Assembly (NCBI GenBank): GCA_900767325.1
Contig: CAAFYT010000034.1
Location: 1-17,837, forward strand
Length of the DNA stretch: 17,837 bases
Direction of reading: 5' to 3'
Origin: Kiritimatiellia bacterium
GTDB taxonomy: Bacteria; Verrucomicrobiota; Kiritimatiellia; RFP12; UBA1067
The translations under genes and the position numbers were made by a program. The stretch's first letter is position 1. Each line of letters opens with the position of its first letter. The notes below the pieces were generated by a model. The model was not told the origin of the DNA and did not search any database. It was given only the letters and a program-made list of their open reading frames with translations. This document shows positions 7,030 to 14,098 of the stretch, in pieces.

Positions 7030-9677
7030 GCGAATAGACGGGAGAGCTTTTCAAGCTGCGCCGCCCGCTCCCTGTTTTCCGCAAGCTTGCGCCTCGCCTC
7101 CGCGACAACGGCCTCCGGCGCGTGATCCACGAACTGCCTGTTCGCGAGCTTCGTCTCGCCTGACTTGATGAACGATCCGACCTTCTCGAGTTCGAGCGCG
7201 ATGCGTTTCGCCTCCGCTTGCTTGTCGACGAGCCCTTCAAGAGAAAGATAGACCGTGCCGAACTTCGTGAGCTTCGACGGCATCGCGAGGTCCGCCCCGG
7301 CCGGAACGAACGCGACTGCCTCCGCCCGCATCGCCTTCTTAAGCGACTCCTCCTCGGCGCGTGCGCGCGCGTCCTCCGTCGCCAACGTGACCCTCACAAA
7401 CGTCGCCGGCGGAACCTTGTATTCCGCCCGAAGCGCACGGAGCGCCGTGATCGCCTCGCGCTTGGCGTTGACGAACTCGTACGTCGCCTCCTCCAGACCC
7501 CACGCGCGCTTCTCCTCGTCGGAATACCCAGCCGGATACGGCGCGAGCATGATGCTCTCGCCCGCCCCCAGATAGCCGAGCTGGTGAGCAACTTCCTCGG
7601 TGACGAACGGCATGTAGGGATGAAGAAGGCGCAGCGCCTTATAGAAGACATCCCGCAAGATCGCGAGCGAAACGGCCTTGTCCGGCGAATCCTTCACGTA
7701 TTCGACATACCAGTCGCAAATCTGCGTCCAGAAGAAGTCATACACGGCCAATGCACCGTCTTGGATTCGATAGCCTGAGAGAAGCTCGTCGACCTTGTGG
7801 CACGCCTTGTCGCAGGCAAGGAGCATGTGCTTGTCGTCGCTGGAAAGCCGCTCCCCCTCGAGCGCATCGAGCGCGGGTAGATCGCCGACCTCGGCGGCCT
7901 TCATCTCGAGGAACTTCGCCGCATTCCAGATCTTGGTCGTGAAATTGCGCCCGATCTCGAACTTCTCCTTGTTGACCTTCGTATCGCACTCGAGCGAAGT
8001 GATGAGCGCGATCGAAAAGCGCAGCGCATCCGCGGAATACTCCTCGATCAGCTCCAGCGGATCGAGCGAATTGCCCTTCGACTTCGACATCTTCGAACCG
8101 TCGGCGGCGCGGACGATACCGTGGATGACGATGGTCTTGAACGGCGCTTTTCCCATGAAGTGGATTCCCGCCATCATCATGCGCGCCACCCAGAAGAAGA
8201 TGATATCCTGCGCGGTCACGAGGTCGCTCGTCGGATAGTAGTAGGCGAGGTCTTCCGTCTGCTCCGGCCAGCCCAGCGTCGAAAACGGCCAAAGCCACGA
8301 GCTGAACCAGGTGTCGAGCACGTCCGGATCCTGCTCCATCGCCTTGCCGCACTTCGGGCACTTCTCGACCTTGGTCTCGCTCACAACAAGCTCGCCGCAA
8401 TCGGGGCAAGTATAGGCGGGAATGCGATGCCCCCACCAAAGCTGGCGCGAAATGCACCAATCCTGAATGTTCTCCATCCAGTTGTAGTAGATTTTCGACC
8501 AGCGTTCGGGCACGAACCTGACCTCACCGCTTTTCACAGCGGCGATGGCGGGCTCGGCAAGCGGTTTCATCTTCACGAACCACTGCTTGGAAAGCCGGCT
8601 TTCGACAACCTCGTGGCAACGATAGCAATGCCCCACCTGGTTGTCGATGTCCTCGATATGATCGAGATAACCCGCCGCCTCCAGATCCACAACAATTGCC
8701 TTGCGACACTCCCAACGATCCATTCCGCGATACTTCTCGCCGGCAAGCTCGTTCATGCGCGCATCGTCAGTCATGATGTTGATCTCGTCGAGGTTGTGGC
8801 GCTTGCCGACGAGGAAGTCGTTCGGGTCGTGGGCGGGCGTGATCTTCACGATGCCCGTTCCGAACGCCTTGTCGACGTAGTCATCGCTGATGACGGGTAT
8901 CTCGCGCCCCGTGAGCGGCAGAATGACCGCCTTCCCAACGAGGTGCGTGTAGCGCTCGTCCTTCGGGTTTACCGCAACCGCCGTATCGCCGGGCAACGTC
9001 TCTGGACGCGTCGTCGCAACCATCACGTAGTCCTTGTAGGGTTCGCCCGCAGCGCCCTTCGCGCTCCCGACGATGGGGTACTTGATGTACCAGAAATGCC
9101 CATGGTTCGGCTCGTGCTCAACCTCGTCGTTCGCGAGCGCCGTTCCGCAGCGCGGACACCAGTTCACGATGTAATTGCCCTTGTAGACGAGCCCTTCATC
9201 GTAGAGCCGCTTGAAGACCTTAGTCACCGCCTTGGAACACCCTTCGTCGAAGGTGAAGCGCTCACGTTGCCAGTCGGTCGAGTTGCCGAGCATACGCTGC
9301 TGGTGGACGATCGTTCCGCCGTATTGCCTTTTCCATTCCCAGACACGCTCGAGGAACTTCTCACGCCCGAGATCCTGCCGACGCTTGCCCTCCTTCTTGA
9401 GCTGCTTTTCGACGACGTTCTGCGTCGCGATGCCGGCGTGATCCGTTCCGGGAAGCCAGAGGGTGTTGCGGCCCTGCATGCGACGCCAACGCACGAGGAT
9501 ATCCTGAATCGTCTGATTGAGCGCGTGGCCCATATGGAGAATGCCCGTTACGTTGGGCGGGGGAATGACAACCGAATAGGGCGCGCGGCCATCTCGCTCC
9601 TGATGGAAGAAACCATTCCCTTCCCAGAACGCATACCACTTCGCCTCCGCCGTCTTTGAATCGTAGTGCTTATCCAT
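7026..9677 (-). CDS. valS: Valyl-tRNA synthetase
   Basis: This class I enzyme charges tRNA-Val and edits mischarged threonine. The 883-residue protein is full length, with the HIGH-type signature HMGH at 48-51 (in PPNVTGILHMGHALN) and KMSKS at 529-533. A CPRC pair lies near 174-177 in the editing insertion region, and a second zinc-like set, CPDC (424-427) and CPKC (440-443), precedes DVLDTWFSSWLWPFST. The C-terminal tRNA-binding coiled coil runs over about the last 65 residues (EAKRIALELEKVGSF and following). It is first in a valS-ruvA-alaS unit and its promoter lies at 9713-9721, giving a leader of about 29 nt. Confidence 0.98.
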   Translation of the reverse strand: MDKHYDSKTAEAKWYAFWEGNGFFHQERDGRAPYSVVIPPPNVTGILHMGHALNQTIQDILVRWRRMQGRNTLWLPGTDHAGIATQNVVEKQLKKEGKRRQDLGREKFLERVWEWKRQYGGTIVHQQRMLGNSTDWQRERFTFDEGCSKAVTKVFKRLYDEGLVYKGNYIVNWCPRCGTALANDEVEHEPNHGHFWYIKYPIVGSAKGAAGEPYKDYVMVATTRPETLPGDTAVAVNPKDERYTHLVGKAVILPLTGREIPVISDDYVDKAFGTGIVKITPAHDPNDFLVGKRHNLDEINIMTDDARMNELAGEKYRGMDRWECRKAIVVDLEAAGYLDHIEDIDNQVGHCYRCHEVVESRLSKQWFVKMKPLAEPAIAAVKSGEVRFVPERWSKIYYNWMENIQDWCISRQLWWGHRIPAYTCPDCGELVVSETKVEKCPKCGKAMEQDPDVLDTWFSSWLWPFSTLGWPEQTEDLAYYYPTSDLVTAQDIIFFWVARMMMAGIHFMGKAPFKTIVIHGIVRAADGSKMSKSKGNSLDPLELIEEYSADALRFSIALITSLECDTKVNKEKFEIGRNFTTKIWNAAKFLEMKAAEVGDLPALDALEGERLSSDDKHMLLACDKACHKVDELLSGYRIQDGALAVYDFFWTQICDWYVEYVKDSPDKAVSLAILRDVFYKALRLLHPYMPFVTEEVAHQLGYLGAGESIMLAPYPAGYSDEEKRAWGLEEATYEFVNAKREAITALRALRAEYKVPPATFVRVTLATEDARARAEEESLKKAMRAEAVAFVPAGADLAMPSKLTKFGTVYLSLEGLVDKQAEAKRIALELEKVGSFIKSGETKLANRQFVDHAPEAVVAEARRKLAENRERAAQLEKLSRLFA

Positions 9678-9712
9678 GCCTCATCTGCCTTTTCATCAAT
9701 CGTATTTTGTGT

Positions 9713-9721
9713 ATTATACCA
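9713..9721 (-). promoter_or_regulatory. Extended -10 promoter of valS
   Basis: The minus strand reads TGGTATAAT, a consensus extended -10 (TGnTATAAT), with transcription expected near 9706. No good -35 hexamer lies 16-19 nt upstream, as is common for extended -10 promoters. The spacer includes a run of seven G (9727-9733). Confidence 0.6.
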
Positions 9722-9785
9722 TATTTCCCCCCCACTCGGGGAAGCGCGTGCCAACAAGGGCGGCATCCGAGGAGACCAAGTTGAC

Positions 9786-9804
9786 TCGCTTTCAGCCGAA
9801 GCGA
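9786..9804 (-). other. Small hairpin just after crcB
   Basis: A perfect 6-bp stem, TCGCTT/AAGCGA with a 7-nt loop, begins 4 nt beyond the crcB stop codon. There is no T run on its 3' side, so it does not look like an intrinsic terminator; it may only protect the mRNA 3' end or be chance. The rest of the 131-nt gap between crcB and valS holds the valS promoter and nothing else that I recognise. Confidence 0.35.
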
Positions 9805-9808
9805 TCCA

Positions 9809-10180
9809 TCAAATCCGACCTCCCAGCCACCATCCGATTGCCACGAACGAGATGCTGGCGAAGATCGACGCGCCTACATAGGCGATGAAAGGCACCAGAT
9901 TCCCACTTTGCAGCATCGCAAGCGCTTCGTTGGAGAAGGTCGAAAACGTGGTGAACCCACCGCAGAAACCGACCATCAGCAATCCTTGCACAACTCCGCT
10001 CCAGCCCTGTCGCGCGGCCAACGCCCCGAAAAGACCAATCAGAAAGCAACCGAGAATGTTCACAACCAACGTGCCATGGGGCCATCCGCGCCCATTCAGC
10101 GCCAACGAGACGGCGCTCCGCGCCAGACACCCGATTCCTCCGCCAACGAACACCGCCAGAATCTTCATCGCCCATTCCAT
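9809..10180 (-). CDS. crcB: Fluoride ion channel CrcB (Fluc)
   Basis: CrcB/Fluc is a small inner-membrane channel that lets toxic fluoride out of the cell. The 123-residue protein has four hydrophobic helices and the family signatures GGGIGCLAR (13-21), NILGCFLIG with the pore Asn41, and GGFTTFSTFSNE (74-85), which holds the phenylalanine/threonine/serine track. One copy implies a homodimer of antiparallel subunits. The ATG at 10180 was chosen over Met5 because GAGGGGG precedes it. It lies 13 nt after epmA and no fluoride riboswitch is visible upstream, so it is probably expressed with the asd operon. Confidence 0.95.
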   Translation of the reverse strand: MEWAMKILAVFVGGGIGCLARSAVSLALNGRGWPHGTLVVNILGCFLIGLFGALAARQGWSGVVQGLLMVGFCGGFTTFSTFSNEALAMLQSGNLVPFIAYVGASIFASISFVAIGWWLGGRI

Positions 10181-10193
10181 GCCAAACGCCCCC

Positions 10194-11036
10194 TCACATC
10201 GTCCGCACGCACCGGATGTCCGCGAGACCGAGAAGTTTCATCACGAGCCGATCGACACCAAGCGCAACGCCCGCCGCACTCCCTATGCGCGGCAACGCGT
10301 CGAGGAATTCCTCGTCCAGCGGATAGTCCTCCTCGCCCAGCTCCTTGCGCTCTGCCGCCGCCACCGCAAACCGCGCTCTCTGCTCTGGCCCATCGCACAA
10401 CTCCGTGAAGCAATTCGCCAGTTCCAGCCCATCCCAATAGAACTCCCAGCGTTCCGCCACATCGCCCCGAAGCCACGCCAACGAAGCTGCCGCGCGAGGA
10501 TAGTCCGTCAAAAACACCCCCCCGCCCATCTCCCGAAGCGCCGGCTCTATTTTCGTCGCCATATCGAAATCGAAGCGATCCTGATCCCATGTCACCCACG
10601 GATCCCAGCCGGCGAACCGTCCATACGCCTCGCGAACCGTCAGCTCCACAAGCGCCGGGGGCTGGACCGCAAGCACCCCGAGAAGCGCCTTGAGATCATC
10701 GCGAATGTCGCGATACGTCGCATTCCGCCTGTACCATTCGATCATCGTAAACTCGGGGTTGTGGCGCGAACCGCGCTCGCCCTCCCGAAAACATGGTCCG
10801 ATCTGGTAGATCCGTTCTAGTCCGCAGACGAGCAGCTTTTTCATCTGTAACTCGGGCGAGGCGCGCAGGTAGCCACCGCCGACCACGACCGGACAGTCGA
10901 TGTGCGGCTCCGGAGCCGGCGCGGCGATCCGCACGGGCGTCTCGACCTCGATGAATCCTCGGGCGTCGAAGAAGCCCCGGATCCTGCGGAGTATCTCCGC
11001 GCGGCGCTCAAGCGTAGCGTTCGAGATATTGTCCAA
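10194..11036 (-). CDS. epmA: EpmA-like elongation factor P lysine ligase (GenX/PoxA/YjeA; LysRS paralogue)
   Basis: EpmA is a lysyl-tRNA synthetase paralogue without the anticodon-binding domain; it attaches (R)-beta-lysine to elongation factor P. The product, about 280 residues, has SPELQMKKLL (60-69), the class II motif 2 region FREGERGSRHNPEFTMIEWY (83-102) and motif 3 with GVALGVDRL near its end (256-270). The start is uncertain. No ATG fits; a TTG at 11036 with GGGGGA 5 nt upstream gives a family-like N-terminus and a 29-nt overlap with the methyltransferase gene, while a GTG at 11087 would add 17 residues. The partner aminomutase EpmB and EF-P itself are not in the window, so its substrate (beta-lysine or plain lysine) is open. 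Confidence 0.88.
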   Translation of the reverse strand: MDNISNATLERRAEILRRIRGFFDARGFIEVETPVRIAAPAPEPHIDCPVVVGGGYLRASPELQMKKLLVCGLERIYQIGPCFREGERGSRHNPEFTMIEWYRRNATYRDIRDDLKALLGVLAVQPPALVELTVREAYGRFAGWDPWVTWDQDRFDFDMATKIEPALREMGGGVFLTDYPRAAASLAWLRGDVAERWEFYWDGLELANCFTELCDGPEQRARFAVAAAERKELGEEDYPLDEEFLDALPRIGSAAGVALGVDRLVMKLLGLADIRCVRTM

Positions 11037-12219
11037 CTCGATCCCCCAGACGCGTTTCCAGCCACGGCGTGACCTTCCAGTAGTCACGCAACGCCAGATA
11101 CTCCCCGACTGGCCCGGGCTGCCCCGGCTTCACGCCGTATTCGCACCTGAGCATGATGTTGCGCGCCGTTGCCTCCGACGAGACGAACTCGATCACCTGC
11201 GTCTTGAAGCCGAGGATTCGCAGGATCATCGCGCGGAATGAATCAGTCAGGATGTCGCACATCCGCTCGCGCAGGATCGATTGGCGCAAAAGCCCGGCGA
11301 ACGCACCATCGTCCCCCAGCGTCTTCTGCAGCTCGTGCTGGCAACAGGGCGCGGAGAGAATGTAGCGCGCCCTCCATTCCACGCCCTTCGCCAGCGCCTC
11401 ATCAGTCGCCGTGTCGCAGGCGTGAAGCGACACGACGAGATCCGCCCTCTCCAGCTCGACCGCGCCGAGATCGCTTTCGACGAACGTGACCTTGCCGGCG
11501 ACATCCAGCTGTTCCGCCATCCTCCGCGCCGTCTCGATCACGTCGGCACGCCGATCGATGCCGATGACCTTCACCTGCTCGAACTTCATCACCTCCGTGA
11601 GGTAGAAGTAGAGCGAAATCGTCAGATACGCCTTGCCACAACCGCAGTCCACGACCGTGAACGGCCCGTCGACCCTCTCCGCATCCGCAAGAACCTCCTT
11701 CGCAACGCGCAGGAACTCGTTGACCTGATCGTACTTGCCGCGCATCGAGGCGCGAACCTTGCCCGAGCCGTCGGCAAGGCCGATGACCCTGAGGAGCGTG
11801 GCGCTATCGAAACTCGTGAGCGGCAGCTTCTTCACGCGATCATGCGGCTGAATCTTCGCAACGCGCGACAGCTCCGCCGAGCGCGTCACCATCACGTGTC
11901 CCTTCCTGGTCACGCGCACATGCACATCGCCCGTGGCGGTGATGAGGTGCAGATCGCGCGCGCCGCGTTGGGCGATGATCTCCTCAAGCCCCTCCGCCGC
12001 CGCATTCGCGTCGAAGTTCCGAACCTGCACGCGTCCATCATCCGTCATCTCGGCTTGAAAGCGCTTTTCGCCGCCAATCTCCACGGGGCGCAAGGCGATC
12101 TTGAAGATCGTGCCGTTGCGCCGTACGGTCTGGACGAGCTTCATGAACCCCTCGCCCAGCGTCCGCGCGCGGATCTCCTCCTTCAGCGCCCTCTCCAGCT
12201 CGAAACGCTGCGAACTCAT
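11008..12219 (-). CDS. SAM-dependent methyltransferase (Methyltransf_32-like), probable RNA or protein target
   Basis: The 403-residue protein has an unrecognised N-terminal domain (about 1-135, rich in strands, no Cys). A Rossmann methyltransferase domain follows, with SAM motif VVDCGCGKAYLT at 189-200, an acidic loop GIDRRADVIE at 220-229, SLHACDTATDEAL at 264-276 and APCCQHEL at 290-297. The DCGCGK, HAC and PCC-x-H pattern is characteristic of the Methyltransf_32 group, whose bacterial targets are mostly unknown. Its ATG overlaps the asd stop by 4 nt, and it overlaps epmA. The translation-linked neighbour epmA makes a tRNA, rRNA or translation-factor target plausible, but that is inference. 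Confidence 0.85.
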   Translation of the reverse strand: MSSQRFELERALKEEIRARTLGEGFMKLVQTVRRNGTIFKIALRPVEIGGEKRFQAEMTDDGRVQVRNFDANAAAEGLEEIIAQRGARDLHLITATGDVHVRVTRKGHVMVTRSAELSRVAKIQPHDRVKKLPLTSFDSATLLRVIGLADGSGKVRASMRGKYDQVNEFLRVAKEVLADAERVDGPFTVVDCGCGKAYLTISLYFYLTEVMKFEQVKVIGIDRRADVIETARRMAEQLDVAGKVTFVESDLGAVELERADLVVSLHACDTATDEALAKGVEWRARYILSAPCCQHELQKTLGDDGAFAGLLRQSILRERMCDILTDSFRAMILRILGFKTQVIEFVSSEATARNIMLRCEYGVKPGQPGPVGEYLALRDYWKVTPWLETRLGDRVGQYLERYA

Positions 12220-13229
12220 ACGAGGCCGCGGCGGATCAGCTCTTCGGCGATCTCCACTGCGTTGAGCGCCGCGCCACGCAGCAGCTGATCGCCCGAGACG
12301 AACATTTCAAGCCCCTTCCGATCGGTGCGCGAGATATCCTGACGGATGCGCCCGGCCAACACGTCGTACTTGGCGGTGGCGTCGAGTGGCATCGGGTAGC
12401 CGCCGTTCAGCGGATCGTCCACGACCCTCACGCCGGGGGCGTCCGCGAGGATCGCACGCGCCTCCTCGGGCGTGATGTCCTCCGCGAACTCCATGTTGAG
12501 CGATTCGGAGTGGGCGCGCGCGATCGGCACGCGTACGCACGTGCAGGAAACGCCGAGGGTGGGCTCGTGGAGCATCTTGCGCGCCTCGTTGCGCATCTTC
12601 AGCTCCTCAAGCGTATACCAGTTCGATTCGTCGAACTTGTCGATATGGGGAATGAGGTTGCACATCAGCTGGTGCTGGAAGGCCTTCACGGTCAGAGCCC
12701 GCCCCTCGGCGGTGTCGCGAATCTGCTCATCAAGCTCCTTCAGCCCCGGCGCTCCCGCGCCTGAGGCGGCTTGATACGTCGCGGCGATAAGCCGCTTGAG
12801 ACCCTTCGCGCGATGGAGCGGCGCAACCGCCTCCAACATGATCGCCGTCGTGCAATTCGGGTTGGCGATCACGCCCTTGTTCCAATCGAGGTCGGCGGCG
12901 TTGACCTGCGGCACCACGAGCGGAACGTCGGGATCCTGCCGGAAAGCGCGAGAATTGTCGATCATCTTCGCACCCGATTTCACGACCGCGTCCTTCAACG
13001 CGAGCGCGACATCCGTCTTGCCGGCGAAGAGCACGATGTCCAGCCCGTCGAAGCTCTTCTCCGTCGCCTGTAGAACGTGATACGTCTCGCCCAGGATCTC
13101 CTCGTCGCGCTCGTGCGAGGCGAACACGTGAACCGCGCCCTTCAACGGAAACTTGCGCTCCTTGAGGACCCTGATCATCTCAGTGCCGACCGCACCGACG
13201 CCCACCAAACCTACCGTGTATTGTTTCAT
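12216..13229 (-). CDS. asd: Aspartate-semialdehyde dehydrogenase
   Basis: Asd reduces aspartyl phosphate to aspartate semialdehyde with NADPH, the branch point to lysine/diaminopimelate (cell wall), methionine and threonine. The 337-residue protein is full length: NADP-binding GLVGVGAVGTEM at 7-18, NSRAFR at 92-97, catalytic Cys126 in NPNCTT, Gln153 in TYQAASGAG, catalytic-type His240 in RVPIARAHSE, and a C-terminal LRGAALNAVEIAEEL dimer helix. It is the first gene of the asd-methyltransferase-epmA-crcB unit. Its -10 box ends 8 nt before the ATG and no Shine-Dalgarno is visible, so the message may be nearly leaderless. Confidence 0.96.
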   Translation of the reverse strand: MKQYTVGLVGVGAVGTEMIRVLKERKFPLKGAVHVFASHERDEEILGETYHVLQATEKSFDGLDIVLFAGKTDVALALKDAVVKSGAKMIDNSRAFRQDPDVPLVVPQVNAADLDWNKGVIANPNCTTAIMLEAVAPLHRAKGLKRLIAATYQAASGAGAPGLKELDEQIRDTAEGRALTVKAFQHQLMCNLIPHIDKFDESNWYTLEELKMRNEARKMLHEPTLGVSCTCVRVPIARAHSESLNMEFAEDITPEEARAILADAPGVRVVDDPLNGGYPMPLDATAKYDVLAGRIRQDISRTDRKGLEMFVSGDQLLRGAALNAVEIAEELIRRGLV

Positions 13230-13237
13230 GGGTGCGT

Positions 13238-13246
13238 ATTATATCA
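13238..13246 (-). promoter_or_regulatory. Extended -10 promoter of asd
   Basis: The minus strand reads TGATATAAT, an extended -10 with consensus TATAAT (13243-13238). The TGA at its 5' end is also the stop codon of the SurA-like gene. No convincing -35 is present. Transcription should start 0-3 nt before the asd ATG. Confidence 0.65.
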
Positions 13247-14098
13247 AAAAACCCGGATGTAGGTCTCTGCCTTCAGACGGTCGATCCAGCGCTGATACGC
13301 CTCCTTCGCCTGGGCTTCCTTCACGTTTTCCTCGATCTTGTCGTAGGCCTCGTCGAAGGGAAGCTTGCGTCCGCCGATCTCGGAATCCTTGCGGATGAGG
13401 AAGCTCCAACCGTCCAGCTCGATCCAATGGCTGATCGTGCCCTTGGGCATCCGCACGATCTCATCGCAGATCTCCTTCTTGAACATGTCCTGCGGCTTGA
13501 CATTCTCGAAGGTTCGCCCACCCAGCTCGGCGAAGTCCTTCTCCTTCAGCTGGGCCGAGATCTCGTCACGACGGTCCTTCTCCTCCGGCTTGAGCAGGAT
13601 CACCGAGACCGAGACCTGTTCGTCGGTGGAGTAGCGCTCGGGATGCTCCTCGTATTCACGCCGCATCTCTGCCGGGGAGGCAGTGACGTTCCGGTTGACG
13701 ATCTTCCAGCGCATGGCGCCGACGACCATGTCCTCCTTCATCCGCAGCCGCCATTCGGGGTAGGAGATGCGCTGCTGGCCAAGCACTTCGATGAGCTTGT
13801 TGCGATCGCCGCCGAACGCCTTGTTGATGATCTCGCGGATGCGGTTCTCGACCACCCACTCCTCCATCGTCAGCTTCTCGTCGTTGGCGGCCTTCAGCAC
13901 AAGCCGCCTCTCGATCATCTCGTCGAGGATCTCGCCGTAACGGGAGGAGTCCTGCAGGCCGAGGCGCTTCATCTCGTTCACGACATCGGACTTGAGTACG
14001 ATGTCGGAGCCGACCTTTGCCGCGATCCCGTCCACCTCCACGCCAAGCGCCGTTCCACCCGCCAGCATCGCCAGCGTCAGCAATCCCAATCTCCTCAT
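13244..14098 (-). CDS. SurA-like periplasmic chaperone with a reduced parvulin domain
   Basis: The 284-residue protein has a signal peptide (about 1-18), a SurA N-terminal chaperone region beginning VDGIAAKVGSDIVLKSDV (22-39) and a helical part to about 150. A parvulin (PPIC)-like stretch follows near 160-240 (QVSVSVILL; MPKGTISHWIELDGWSFLI), then a C-terminal helix. SurA escorts outer-membrane proteins through the periplasm. The PPIC part is shortened and lacks the usual GGDLG segment, so it may be a chaperone without isomerase activity. It overlaps the hexokinase stop by 4 nt, with AAAGGACGG before the ATG. It is a plausible partner of the BamD-like protein in the same window. Confidence 0.85.
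   Translation of the reverse strand: MRRLGLLTLAMLAGGTALGVEVDGIAAKVGSDIVLKSDVVNEMKRLGLQDSSRYGEILDEMIERRLVLKAANDEKLTMEEWVVENRIREIINKAFGGDRNKLIEVLGQQRISYPEWRLRMKEDMVVGAMRWKIVNRNVTASPAEMRREYEEHPERYSTDEQVSVSVILLKPEEKDRRDEISAQLKEKDFAELGGRTFENVKPQDMFKKEICDEIVRMPKGTISHWIELDGWSFLIRKDSEIGGRKLPFDEAYDKIEENVKEAQAKEAYQRWIDRLKAETYIRVF

Noticed and set aside
8121..9659. Long open frame of 512 codons on the plus strand, opposite valS
   Set aside because: It is the antisense shadow of the conserved valS frame in GC-rich DNA; its product is rich in Arg/His/Leu with no recognisable domain. The same holds for the long plus-strand frames at 14347-15675 and 16301-17776.
9786..9804. Intrinsic terminator after crcB
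   Set aside because: The 6-bp hairpin is not followed by a T run on the transcribed strand.
10181..10193. Fluoride riboswitch before crcB
   Set aside because: Only 13 nt separate epmA and crcB, and no riboswitch-like fold can fit.
13244..13260. T6 run at the end of the SurA-like gene as a terminator
   Set aside because: The T run codes for the last residues and is not preceded by a hairpin.
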